Source of the DNA: Sulfitobacter sp. BSw21498
GTDB lineage: Bacteria; Pseudomonadota; Alphaproteobacteria; Rhodobacterales; Rhodobacteraceae
Assembly (NCBI RefSeq): GCF_006064855.1
Contig: NZ_CP040753.1
Coordinates: forward strand, 2,964,501-3,028,500
Direction: 5' to 3'
Length of the DNA stretch: 64,000 nucleotides
Shown here: piece after piece, positions 56,963 to 64,000 of the stretch
How the letters are laid out: every line of letters starts with the position of its first letter
Numbering within the stretch: the stretch's first letter is position 1
The notes under the pieces: model-generated
The model's input: the letters and a program-made list of their open reading frames with translations, nothing else
Told to the model about the DNA's origin: nothing
Database searches by the model: none
Program-made: the position numbers and the translations under genes

Positions 56963-57259
56963 CTATGATTGCTGTTGTTTGTGGTGCTGAATGACTTCAG
57001 CGATGATGAAGTTCAGAAACTTCTTGGCGAATTCGGGATCGAGGTCAGCCTCTTTCGCCAAATCTTCGAGCCGCTTGATCTGGTTCGCTTCGCGGTCCGG
57101 ATCAGAGGGGGGAAGGTCGTGTTCGGCTTTGAGTTTCCCCACAGCCTGAGTGTGTTTGAACCGCTCGCCCAAAGTGTAAACCAGGATCGCATCCAGACGG
57201 TCGATGGACGCGCGGTGCTCTTTGAGAACCTTTGCAGCGCGGGTGACGGGATCGGTCAT
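56963..57259 (-). CDS. Chorismate mutase
   Basis: A 98-residue AroQ-type helical mutase that converts chorismate to prephenate. Residues RASIDRLDAILVYTLGERF near 16 and KLKAEHDLPPSDPDREANQI near 42 carry the active-site Arg and Lys of the family. It supplies pheA and the tyrosine branch. It lies between ffh and rpsP on the same strand, 47 bases before rpsP. Confidence 0.92.
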   Translation of the reverse strand: MTDPVTRAAKVLKEHRASIDRLDAILVYTLGERFKHTQAVGKLKAEHDLPPSDPDREANQIKRLEDLAKEADLDPEFAKKFLNFIIAEVIQHHKQQQS

Positions 57260-57310
57260 GCGGCGGCTCCTTTTTTAACGGCAAAGGGCAGGGCGTGTTG
57301 CACGTTCAGG

Positions 57311-57349
57311 TGCCTCCGGCGGGAGTTTATCTGGCAAAATGAAGTGCGG
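57311..57349 (-). repeat. 39-base dispersed repeat, copy 2, behind ffh
   Basis: This copy matches 49534-49572 at 35 of 39 bases and ends one base before the ffh stop codon. It occupies most of the gap between ffh and the chorismate mutase gene. Confidence 0.7.
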
Positions 57350-57350
57350 A

Positions 57351-58847
57351 TCATTTCTTTTTCCCGAAGCCGGAGAGGCTGCCGGGCAGACCAGCGCCAC
57401 CCATGCCGCCGGGCAGTTTGCCGCCCATCTGTTTGGCTGCTGCTTCCAGCGCTTTGGGGTCCATCTGGGACGGATCCATGCCACTGGGCATGCCGCCTTT
57501 GCCCATCATGCCCTTCATCGCTTGTTTGAGCATGCCACCTTTGCCCATTTTGCCCATCTTTTTCATCATGTCGCCCATCTGGCGGTGCATCTTCATGAGT
57601 TTGTTCAGTTCGGACACTTCCATGCCCGCGCCTTTAGCGATGCGTTTTTTACGGCTGGCTTGAAGGAGGGCCGGGTTGGCGCGCTCTTTCTTGGTCATCG
57701 ACTGGATCAGGGCGATCTGGCGCTTGAGGATCTTGTCGTCAAAACCCGCGTCTTCCACCTGTTTGGCCATTTTGCCCATGCCGGGCATCATGCCCATCAT
57801 GCCCTGCATCCCGCCCATTTTGAGCATCTGTTCGAGCTGCATTTTCAGGTCGTTCATATTGAACTGACCCTTGGCCATGCGCTTCATCATCTTTTCGGCT
57901 TGTTCGGCCTCGATGGTTTCTTGCGCCTTCTCGACCAGGGCGACGATGTCACCCATGCCTAGGATACGGCCCGCGATGCGTTCTGGCTCAAACGTTTCCA
58001 GCGCATCCATCTTTTCGCCGAGACCGACGAACTTGATGGGTTTGCCAGTGACCGCCCGCATGGACAGGGCCGCACCGCCGCGGCCGTCGCCGTCCATGCG
58101 GGTCAGCACGACGCCGGAAATGCCAATGCGGTCGTTAAAGTTTTCGGCAGTTTGTACGGCGTCTTGACCGGTCAGGCCGTCGACAACCAGCAGGGTTTCA
58201 CGCGGATTGGCGACATCGCGTACCGCTTCGACCTGTTGCATCAGCTCTTCGTCGATCGACAAGCGGCCCGCGGTATCAAGCATATAGACGTCATAGCCGC
58301 CCATGGATGCCTGCGTTTTCGCGCGTTTCGCGATCTGGACGGGGTTTTCGCCTTTGACGATCGGCAGGGTATCGACGCCGATCTGCACGCCGAGGATCGC
58401 CAGCTGTTCCATCGCGGCGGGGCGGTTGACGTCAAGCGAGGCCATCAGCACGCGCTTGCCGTCGCGGTCTTTTAGGCGTTTGGCAAGCTTGGCCGTGGTG
58501 GTGGTTTTACCGGAGCCTTGCAGACCGACCATCAGGATCGGCGCAGGCGCATTGTCGATCTTCAGCGCGCCCGGTTCGCCTTCGCCTTTCAGCGTGTCGA
58601 TCAGCGCGTCGTGGACAATCTTGACGACCTGCTGGCCGGGGGTGATCGATTTGGTGACCGCCTGACCTGTGGCCTTGTCTTGCACGGCTTTGACGAAATC
58701 GCGGGCGACAGTCAGGGATACGTCGGCTTCAAGCAGGGCAACGCGGACTTCGCGTAGGGCGGTTTTCACATCCTCTTCGGAGAGGGCACCCTGTTTGGTC
58801 AGACGGTCAAAGACGCCAGAGAGACGTTCAGAAAGATTCTCAAACAT
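57351..58847 (-). CDS. ffh: Signal recognition particle protein Ffh
   Basis: Ffh is the GTPase of the SRP that targets nascent membrane proteins to FtsY and SecYEG. The 498-residue protein has the N domain, a G domain with GLQGSGKTT at 108-116, DTAGR near 190 and TRMDGD near 250, and a methionine-rich M domain (about 300-450) that binds signal peptides and the SRP RNA. The ATG at 58847 fits homologues; the open frame back to 58922 was not used. The C-terminal tail is rich in Gly and Met. Confidence 0.96.
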   Translation of the reverse strand: MFENLSERLSGVFDRLTKQGALSEEDVKTALREVRVALLEADVSLTVARDFVKAVQDKATGQAVTKSITPGQQVVKIVHDALIDTLKGEGEPGALKIDNAPAPILMVGLQGSGKTTTTAKLAKRLKDRDGKRVLMASLDVNRPAAMEQLAILGVQIGVDTLPIVKGENPVQIAKRAKTQASMGGYDVYMLDTAGRLSIDEELMQQVEAVRDVANPRETLLVVDGLTGQDAVQTAENFNDRIGISGVVLTRMDGDGRGGAALSMRAVTGKPIKFVGLGEKMDALETFEPERIAGRILGMGDIVALVEKAQETIEAEQAEKMMKRMAKGQFNMNDLKMQLEQMLKMGGMQGMMGMMPGMGKMAKQVEDAGFDDKILKRQIALIQSMTKKERANPALLQASRKKRIAKGAGMEVSELNKLMKMHRQMGDMMKKMGKMGKGGMLKQAMKGMMGKGGMPSGMDPSQMDPKALEAAAKQMGGKLPGGMGGAGLPGSLSGFGKKK

Positions 58848-58914
58848 GGGCCATGGCCCCCTTCGATCGGTTGCGGTTCCCTTGAAATAGGATGCCCGCG
58901 TTAAATACGCAAAT

Positions 58915-58989
58915 GCCCCCACGGGCGTAACACGCTGGTGGGGGGCGATCTCTGGCCGCGCCAGAGACCGGAAGACATGATGCTTCCGG
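58915..58989 (-). other. Three-hairpin leader of ffh
   Basis: On the minus strand, between a promoter-like pair and the ffh start, three stable hairpins follow in a row: CCGGAAG/CTTCCGG (58968-58989), CTCTGGC/GCCAGAG (58950-58966) and GCCCCCCAC/GTGGGGGC with an inner GCGT/ACGC (58915-58946). No family could be named. It may be a cis-regulatory RNA. Confidence 0.55.
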
Positions 58990-59000
58990 AGATTGCGGAC

Positions 59001-59029
59001 CGTTTAGGCGAGCGGCGGGATTGAGTCAA
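59001..59029 (-). promoter_or_regulatory. Probable promoter of ffh
   Basis: TTGACT (59029-59024) and TAAACG (59006-59001), spaced 17 bases, lie in the gap between azoR and ffh. The -35 box lies in the loop of the hairpin at 59012-59037. Confidence 0.45.
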
Positions 59030-59037
59030 CCCGCCGC
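59012..59037 (-). terminator. Hairpin behind azoR
   Basis: A perfect eight-pair stem GCGGCGGG / CCCGCCGC with a ten-base loop lies 12 bases after the azoR stop. It lacks a U-tract but may terminate azoR or separate it from ffh. Confidence 0.55.
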
Positions 59038-59049
59038 GCGTCCCGAGGG

Positions 59050-59631
59050 TCAGGCTGCCTTGAGCGCGTCGACCGCTTCATTGGCGCGGGCGATGGTGGC
59101 TTCGGCATCGGTGGCCAGCGCGTCGGCGGCGACGATGGTGACATCGGTCATGCCCATAAAGCCCAGTACTGCCTTGAGGTAGCCAGTGTTGAAGTCGGCC
59201 TCGGAGCCGGCGGGGACGCCGCCGGAGGCCATCGCGACGATGACGCGCTTGCCTTTGACCAGGCCTTCGGGGCCGGCTTCGGTGTATCGGAAGGTGACGC
59301 CGACGCGGGCGACGAGATCGATCCAAGCCTTAAGCGACGCGGGCACGCTAAAGTTATAGATGGGCGCGCCAATGACTATGGTGTCGGCGGCCAGCAGTTC
59401 GGCAACAAGCTTGTCGGACTCAACCAGCGCTTCGCTTTGCTCGGGGGAGCGGTCGGACTCAGGTGTAGCGCGGGCGATGGCCCATGTTTCCGTGATCTGG
59501 GGCAGGGGTTCACGGGCGAGATCGCGCACGGTTACATCAGTGTCGCCCAGTTGTGCGATGATCCGGTCGGTAAGACTACGGGTCACAGAGCTGGTGGTGC
59601 TGGCGGAGGAGTCGATACGCAAGATAGACAT
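59050..59631 (-). CDS. azoR: FMN-dependent NADH-azoreductase
   Basis: AzoR is a flavodoxin-fold quinone and azo reductase using NADH and FMN. The 193-residue protein begins MSILRIDSSASTTSSVTRSL, with the FMN-binding SSAS segment, then APIYNFSVPASLKAWIDLVA near 92 and the MASGGVP loop near 137. It diverges from a LysR regulator (124 bases), which likely controls it. Confidence 0.93.
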   Translation of the reverse strand: MSILRIDSSASTTSSVTRSLTDRIIAQLGDTDVTVRDLAREPLPQITETWAIARATPESDRSPEQSEALVESDKLVAELLAADTIVIGAPIYNFSVPASLKAWIDLVARVGVTFRYTEAGPEGLVKGKRVIVAMASGGVPAGSEADFNTGYLKAVLGFMGMTDVTIVAADALATDAEATIARANEAVDALKAA

Positions 59632-59754
59632 GGGAGGATATCCTTTCGTGTTTGCTTTCTGACCTCTACATGACCCTTGCTTGTGCGAACGCAACTGGTG
59701 AAAATGCAGGTGATGTGTTCAATAATGCACAGGCGCGGGCGTAAGGGGCTGTGG

Positions 59755-60630
59755 ATGGATAACTGGGACGAAATTAAAACGGCCTATCAGGTGGCGCGTA
59801 TGGGGACCGTCAGCGGCGCGGCCGAGGTGTTGGGCGTGCATCACGCCACCGTAATCCGCCACGTCGATGCGCTGGAACGCCGGCTTGCCGTCAAGCTGTT
59901 CCAGCGTCATGCGCGCGGGTACAAGACGACCGAGGCGGGCGAAGACCTGCTGCGTGTGGCCGCGGCCACCGACGATCAGTTCAGCCAGTTGGCGAGCCGG
60001 ATCAAGGGGCGCGGGGAGGCGGTGTCGGGCGAGTTGGTTGTCACGTCGCTGATGGAACTGTCGAGCTGGATGACGCCGCTGTTGGTCGCGTTCCAGAAGA
60101 AGAACCCGGATGTGACCGTGCGGTTTCTGACCGGAGAGCGTCTGTTCCGGCTGGAGTACGGTGAAGCCCATATCGCGATCCGTGCCGGACAGGTGCCGGA
60201 GCAGCCAGATAATGTGGTGCAGCCGTTTCATATGCTGCAGATGGGGCTGTTCGCCCATAAGAGCTATATCGCTGCGCATGGGATGCCTTCGGCCCCTGAT
60301 GACTATGGCAACCACCGGTTTGTCGGGCATGACGATGCGCAGATGCGTGCACCGTTCTTTAAGTGGATGCGCGATATGGTGCCTGCACAAGCGATCTCGT
60401 TTCGCGGGCTTGATGCGGGCGGGCTGCGGGTGGCGGTGCGTGAGGGCGCGGGGATCGGGTTCATCGAGCTGACGGAAGGTCGCGCCGACCCTGATCTGGT
60501 CGAAGTGCACCCGCATCTGCCCGAGTGGGATTCGACGTTGTGGCTGGTGACCCATGTTGATCTGCACCGCACGCCGAAGGTACAGGCGTTGCTGTCTTTT
60601 CTGAAAAAAGCGGTAAAGAAGGAAATGTGA
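59755..60630 (+). CDS. LysR family transcriptional regulator
   Basis: A 291-residue regulator. The helix-turn-helix is seen as GTVSGAAEVLGVHHATVIRH near 17-36, and the C-terminal effector domain follows (GELVVTSLMELSSWMTPLLV near 92). The ATG at 59755 has AGGGG upstream; the longer frame to 59677 was not used. It is divergent from azoR and its stop overlaps the transporter start (TGATG), so it may control both. Confidence 0.9.
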   Translation: MDNWDEIKTAYQVARMGTVSGAAEVLGVHHATVIRHVDALERRLAVKLFQRHARGYKTTEAGEDLLRVAAATDDQFSQLASRIKGRGEAVSGELVVTSLMELSSWMTPLLVAFQKKNPDVTVRFLTGERLFRLEYGEAHIAIRAGQVPEQPDNVVQPFHMLQMGLFAHKSYIAAHGMPSAPDDYGNHRFVGHDDAQMRAPFFKWMRDMVPAQAISFRGLDAGGLRVAVREGAGIGFIELTEGRADPDLVEVHPHLPEWDSTLWLVTHVDLHRTPKVQALLSFLKKAVKKEM

Positions 60631-61520
60631 TGCGGCCTGATATGCAGGGGCATCTGGCGATGCTGGTATTCTCGGCCTTGGTGGCGGGGTCATTTTCACT
60701 GGGGGCGCTGTCGGCCAATCTGATCTCGCCTACGGCGCTGAACGCTGCGCGGTTCGTTATCGCGGGTATGGTGATTGCGGTGGCTGTGGCCGCGACGACA
60801 GGCGTGCCCAAAGGGGCAACGCAGGCTCCTTGGCGCTATCTGGTGCTTGGCGGCCTGTTCGCTGTCTATTTTGTGCTGATGTTCGAGGGGCTGAAGACGG
60901 CGCGCCCGGTCAGTGCGGCAGCTGTGTTTACGTTGACGCCGGTGATCGCTGCGGGCTTTGGCTGGCTGCTGCTGCGTCAGGTCACGACGGCACGTATGGG
61001 GTTGGCCCTGACGATCGGAGCGGTTGGTGCGCTTTGGGTGATCTTTCGCGCGGATTTCGCGGCCCTGCGCCGGTTCGAGATAGGCTATGGCGAGGCGGTC
61101 TATTTCGTCGGGGTCATCTGTCATGCGCTTTATACGCCGATGGTTCGTAAACTGAACCGCGGGGAGCCGGCGGTTGTGTTCACCTTGGGCACGCTGATTG
61201 CCGGGGGCGGGCTGTTGTTTGTCTACGGTTGGCGCGATGTGCTGGGGACCGACTGGATTGCGCTGCCCGCCATCGTGTGGATCACGATCATATATGTCGC
61301 GGTCGCGGCCTCGTCTGCTACCTTCGTGTTGCTGCAATTTGCGACCCTGCGGCTGCCGTCGGCCAAGGTCATGGCCTATACCTATCTAACGCCCAGTTGG
61401 GTGATCCTATGGGAGATCGCATTAGGCAATGGCGCGCCGCGGCCGCTTATTCTGGGGGGCGTGGGGCTGACGATCTTTGCCCTGTATCTGCTGCTGCGTG
61501 ACGACACCAAACAGGTTTGA
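60630..61520 (+). CDS. EamA/DMT family transporter
   Basis: A 296-residue membrane protein with ten helices in two EamA repeats, typical of drug/metabolite transporters. The repeat signature GLKTARPVSAAAVFTLTPVI is near 90 and the matching block TLRLPSAKVMAYTYLTPSWV near 245. The substrate is unknown. The ATG at 60630 has AAGGA at about seven bases and overlaps the LysR stop by one base; a GTG one codon earlier is also possible. Confidence 0.9.
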   Translation: MRPDMQGHLAMLVFSALVAGSFSLGALSANLISPTALNAARFVIAGMVIAVAVAATTGVPKGATQAPWRYLVLGGLFAVYFVLMFEGLKTARPVSAAAVFTLTPVIAAGFGWLLLRQVTTARMGLALTIGAVGALWVIFRADFAALRRFEIGYGEAVYFVGVICHALYTPMVRKLNRGEPAVVFTLGTLIAGGGLLFVYGWRDVLGTDWIALPAIVWITIIYVAVAASSATFVLLQFATLRLPSAKVMAYTYLTPSWVILWEIALGNGAPRPLILGGVGLTIFALYLLLRDDTKQV

Positions 61521-61591
61521 TCACAATCACGGGAACCGATCTGACCTATCCCGCGTTAGCATCACATAAAGTTTATGAAGGGACTATTCTA

Positions 61592-61669
61592 ATGCGTAGC
61601 ATTATTTATCTTATTGGTTTGATTGTTGTTGTTTTGGCGATCCTGCGCTTTGCGTTCGGCGTCATCTAA
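61592..61669 (+). CDS. 25-residue membrane microprotein
   Basis: The short frame encodes MRSIIYLIGLIVVVLAILRF plus AFGVI and then stops. The ATG has AAGGGA eight bases upstream, and the product is one hydrophobic helix with a basic residue near each end. It lies between the EamA gene and the ArsR gene and has no match that I recognise. I rate it real because of its ribosome site and the clean single-helix composition. Confidence 0.65.
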   Translation: MRSIIYLIGLIVVVLAILRFAFGVI

Positions 61670-61680
61670 CATCATCAAGT

Positions 61681-61719
61681 TTGGCCCTTCTGTGTAAAAC
61701 CTCGTCGCAGGAGGGCCAA
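61681..61719. terminator. Hairpin between the 25-residue gene and the ArsR gene
   Basis: An 11-pair stem TTGGCCCTTCT / AGGAGGGCCAA (one wobble) with a long loop lies between converging genes, without a U-tract. Probably a bidirectional terminator. Confidence 0.55.
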
Positions 61720-61735
61720 CAATCTACTGCCCTGC

Positions 61736-62107
61736 CTAAGTCCCCTGATCATCCTGTGCCGCATCTGGTGACATCTCTTTTATCTCTGCGGCCAGAAATC
61801 TTTCAAAATCATCAAGATTGATAGGCTCGTACTGGCCAAAGCCCTGCATCCAGACGGATGGGGTTTTTAGCGCTGCAGGTTCGAGCTTGCACCATTTAAG
61901 TCGGCCGCGCTTTTCCTGCGCAATTAGCCCCGCCCGTTCGAGAACCGACAGGTGTTTCGAGATCGCGGCAAGCGACACGTCGAACGGTTCGGCCACGTCT
62001 GTCACCGCCATATCGTCTTCGAGCAGCATCGACAAAATCGCGCGCCGCGTTGGGTCGGCGAGCGCGGAAAAGATGGCATCAAGCTGGGCGGCAGGCGGTT
62101 GGGGCAC
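61736..62107 (-). CDS. ArsR family transcriptional regulator
   Basis: A 123-residue winged-helix repressor: FSALADPTRRAILSMLLEDD near 13, recognition helix DVSLAAISKHLSVLERAGL near 43 and the wing RGRLKWCKL. No cluster of metal-binding cysteines is present, so a metal sensor role is not supported; such proteins often act with SRPBCC-type partners. It converges with the microprotein gene. The 252 bases from its start to atpI hold no other gene. Confidence 0.9.
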   Translation of the reverse strand: MPQPPAAQLDAIFSALADPTRRAILSMLLEDDMAVTDVAEPFDVSLAAISKHLSVLERAGLIAQEKRGRLKWCKLEPAALKTPSVWMQGFGQYEPINLDDFERFLAAEIKEMSPDAAQDDQGT

Positions 62108-62301
62108 GGCGTTTTTTGATGTCCTTGCAGGGCAGGTAAGTGCGGCTTCCTAGAGGTAGCGGAAACCACGCTTAACCAAAAGGTTGAATGTGATTGCAGG
62201 ATCAATTTGCAAGAGCTGGCCCTGCTTTGACCGTGATTCAGGCGATCCATACCACACATTTGCTAGCGTTTTCAGATAGATAGATGTCTTGCGATCAGAG
62301 T

Positions 62302-62329
62302 TGACTCTGTGGCGGTGTGAAAGTACCTA
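62302..62329 (+). promoter_or_regulatory. Possible promoter of the atp F0 operon
   Basis: TTGACT at 62302-62306 is a good -35; TACCTA at 62324-62329, 17 bases on, is a weak -10. It lies 31 bases in front of the atpI start. Confidence 0.35.
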
Positions 62330-62359
62330 CTGCGCAACACATCCAACAGGGATTTTGGC

Positions 62360-62689
62360 GTGACCGATCCAGACCAACAGCAGCGGCTAAAGCAGCTTGA
62401 GGCAAAGATCGAAGCAGCCAAGCGGGCGCACGCACCAAAACCCCGGGTGGATGAACATTATTCTCAGGCATCGCTGGCCTGGCGGATGGTGATCGAACTT
62501 TGCGCCGGTCTTGGGATCGGTTTTGGCATCGGATATTCGTTGGATTGGTTCTTAGGAACGCTCCCGATTTTCATGGTGCTGTTTGTAATGCTGGGCCTTG
62601 CGGCAGGGGTAAAGACGATGCTCCGCTCTGCGCAGGAAATCCAGGAAAAGAAGATGGCCGATGTGGCCGATGAAGAAAAAGGGCCCTGA
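62360..62689 (+). CDS. atpI: ATP synthase protein I
   Basis: AtpI is a small membrane protein that helps assemble the c-ring. The 109-residue protein has an N-terminal charged helix and two membrane segments (about 43-63 and 67-87), with [18 protein letters not shown] in the first. It uses a GTG start preceded by AGGGA. It is the first gene of the F0 operon, and atpB starts one base after its stop. Confidence 0.88.
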   Translation: MTDPDQQQRLKQLEAKIEAAKRAHAPKPRVDEHYSQASLAWRMVIELCAGLGIGFGIGYSLDWFLGTLPIFMVLFVMLGLAAGVKTMLRSAQEIQEKKMADVADEEKGP

Positions 62690-62690
62690 C

Positions 62691-63449
62691 ATGGCGGCAG
62701 AAGCACACGGCGAAGAAACAGGCGGTTTGGCTTTTCACCCGATGGATCAGTTCATCGTTAAGCCATTCTTTGGTGAAGGCGCTGTATCCTGGTACACGAT
62801 CACCAACGCAACAGTCTGGATGGCAATTGCTGTTCTGGCGATCTTTGCGCTGCTGGTTTTGGGCACGTCCAAACGGTCGGTGATCCCGTCGCGCATGCAG
62901 TCTGTGGCCGAGCTTGCGTATGGATTCATCTACAAGATGGTTGAAGACATCTGCGGTAAGGAAGGGGTGAAATACTTCCCCTACATCATGACACTGTTCA
63001 TGTTTATCGTATTCTCGAACTTCCTTGGTCTGCTGCCGATGGCCTTTACGCCTACGTCGCATATCTCTGTCACCGCTGTGATGGCGTTTGCCGTATTCTT
63101 TGGTGTGACCATTCTGGGTTTCGTCAAGAACGGCGCGTCTTTCCTGAGCCTGTTCTGGGTCAGCAGCGCGCCACTGGCACTGCGTCCGGTTCTGGCCGTG
63201 ATCGAGCTGATCTCGTACTTTGTACGTCCGGTCAGCCACTCTATCCGTCTTGCGGGTAACATGATGGCGGGTCACGCCGTGATCAAGGTTTTCGCGGGCT
63301 TTGCTGCACTTGCTGCAATCGCCCCTTTCTCGGTTCTTGCGATCACGGCGATGTATGGCCTTGAGGTGCTGGTTTCCTTCATCCAGGCCTATGTTTTCGC
63401 GATCCTCACATGCGTTTATCTGAAAGACGCATTGCACCCGCACCACTAA
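62691..63449 (+). CDS. atpB: ATP synthase F0 subunit a
   Basis: Subunit a forms the proton half-channels of F0. The 252-residue protein has about six membrane segments; the essential arginine is in [14 protein letters not shown] near 180, and the C-terminal [15 protein letters not shown] is typical. The ATG at 62691 with start [18 protein letters not shown] fits homologues better than the ATG at 62661, inside atpI. Confidence 0.96.
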   Translation: MAAEAHGEETGGLAFHPMDQFIVKPFFGEGAVSWYTITNATVWMAIAVLAIFALLVLGTSKRSVIPSRMQSVAELAYGFIYKMVEDICGKEGVKYFPYIMTLFMFIVFSNFLGLLPMAFTPTSHISVTAVMAFAVFFGVTILGFVKNGASFLSLFWVSSAPLALRPVLAVIELISYFVRPVSHSIRLAGNMMAGHAVIKVFAGFAALAAIAPFSVLAITAMYGLEVLVSFIQAYVFAILTCVYLKDALHPHH

Positions 63450-63510
63450 CACCAGAGCAGGGTCTTCCTGCCTGACCAATCACCTCAATTCCATTGTAAG
63501 GAGAAATGAC

Positions 63511-63747
63511 ATGGAAGGCGAACTCGCACAAATGGGCCAATTCATTGGCGCAGGTCTGACAGCATTCGGCATGGGTGGCGCAGCCATCGGTGTGGGCAAC
63601 GTTGCAGGCAACTACTTGGCTGGCGCTCTGCGCAACCCATCTGCTGCTGCTGGTCAAACAGCAACTCTGTTCATCGGCATCGCCTTTGCAGAAGCTCTGG
63701 GGATCTTCTCGTTCCTCGTCGCTCTGCTGCTGATGTTCGCTGTCTAA
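63511..63747 (+). CDS. atpE: ATP synthase F0 subunit c
   Basis: Subunit c, 78 residues, is a hairpin of two helices that forms the rotating ring. The loop RNPSAAAG and the proton-binding glutamate in [10 protein letters not shown] near 60 are present. AAGGAG precedes the ATG. A stable hairpin follows the gene, separating it from the b' gene. Confidence 0.97.
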   Translation: MEGELAQMGQFIGAGLTAFGMGGAAIGVGNVAGNYLAGALRNPSAAAGQTATLFIGIAFAEALGIFSFLVALLLMFAV

Positions 63748-63772
63748 GCTTAAGACACCTAAGTCCTTACGC

Positions 63773-63804
63773 TTCGGGCAGTGCGCAGATGCGCGCTGCC
63801 CGAA
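63773..63804 (+). other. Hairpin between atpE and the b' gene
   Basis: A 14-pair stem (TTCGGGCAGTGCGC with GCGCGCTGCCCGAA, one wobble) with a four-base loop AGAT and no U-tract. Such an element fits the need for more subunit c than b'. Confidence 0.7.
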
Positions 63805-63833
63805 AGATTTCCACGCATTGACAGGAGCCCGCT

Positions 63834-64000
63834 ATGGCGACGGAACCGATTACTACGGAAATCGCTGGCGCATGCGTCAACGAATTTGGCAGCGCCATTG
63901 GTATGCCACAGCTTTGCATTGATTGGTTCGGCAACCAGATTTTCTGGCTTATCGTCGCCCTGGTCGCAATTTACTTTATTCTGTCGCGCGTTGCCCTGCC
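63834..64000 (+). CDS. ATP synthase F0 subunit b' (partial)
   Basis: The first 55 codons of a b-type stator subunit: [20 protein letters not shown], then the membrane helix [20 protein letters not shown] at about 34-52. AGGAG precedes the ATG. The gene runs past the window end. The position after atpE and the sequence suggest the b' form (atpG or atpF') found in photosynthetic and related alphaproteobacteria. Confidence 0.88.
   Translation, partial: MATEPITTEIAGACVNEFGSAIGMPQLCIDWFGNQIFWLIVALVAIYFILSRVAL

Overview
The window is a chromosomal segment of an alphaproteobacterium of the family Rhodobacteraceae, most like the marine Roseobacter group; the genus is not settled from sequence alone. 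The indicators are an aerobic-type cobalamin cluster under a B12 riboswitch, a membrane-anchored cytochrome c-y, the division-site ATPase MipZ, a separate F0 operon with a b' gene, a monomeric isocitrate dehydrogenase, TRAP transport genes, and GC-rich coding with small intergenic gaps. No prophage, integrase, transposase, CRISPR array or recognisable defence system was seen. The window is mostly core and household genes, with interest in small genes and RNA structure.

Layout. 1-11131: cobalamin synthesis (cobL partial, cobK, cobJIHG, cobN, cobW, a DUF1636 gene, riboswitch, cobQ), then a stand-alone bioY. 11850-17003: GDP-sugar synthesis (manC, fcl, gmd, phosphomannomutase). 17221-19434: isocitrate dehydrogenase. 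19953-22173: TetR regulator, histidine phosphatase, hydroxyacyl-CoA dehydrogenase-like gene. 22189-25448: recR, ebfC, dnaX and a DUF202 gene. 25512-28305: zinc metallopeptidase, SRP RNA, nudC, SRPBCC gene. 28326-29816: prephenate dehydratase and cytochrome c-y. 30004-35758: yejABEF peptide ABC importer. 35770-38204: D,D-carboxypeptidase with SPOR domain and a HAD hydrolase. 38295-44414: clpS, an RNA methyltransferase-like gene, an SDR-fold protein with a damaged active site, hemF, a fasciclin protein, hemC, hemE and a CAT-anticodon tRNA.

44608-49376: TRAP transporter (P, Q, M) and an orphan peptide-type binding protein. 49573-52815: fumarylacetoacetase with a divergent MarR regulator, mipZ and a hypothetical gene. 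53021-58847: translation and SRP cluster on the minus strand (ffh, chorismate mutase, rpsP, a 49-residue membrane protein, rimM, trmD, purC, rplS, rpmE). 59050-62107: azoreductase, LysR regulator, EamA transporter, a 25-residue membrane protein and an ArsR regulator. 62360-64000: start of the F0 ATP synthase operon (atpI, atpB, atpE, b' partial).

Two themes join the genes. Tetrapyrrole chemistry appears twice (corrin ring at the left, hemC/hemE/hemF in the middle), and both parts of the signal recognition particle (Ffh and its RNA) lie in the window. The observations most worth a second look are the three-hairpin leader in front of ffh, two short membrane-protein genes (49 and 25 residues), the 39-base repeat sitting directly behind two stop codons, the SDR protein without its catalytic lysine, and the overlapping divergent start codons of cobL and cobK.
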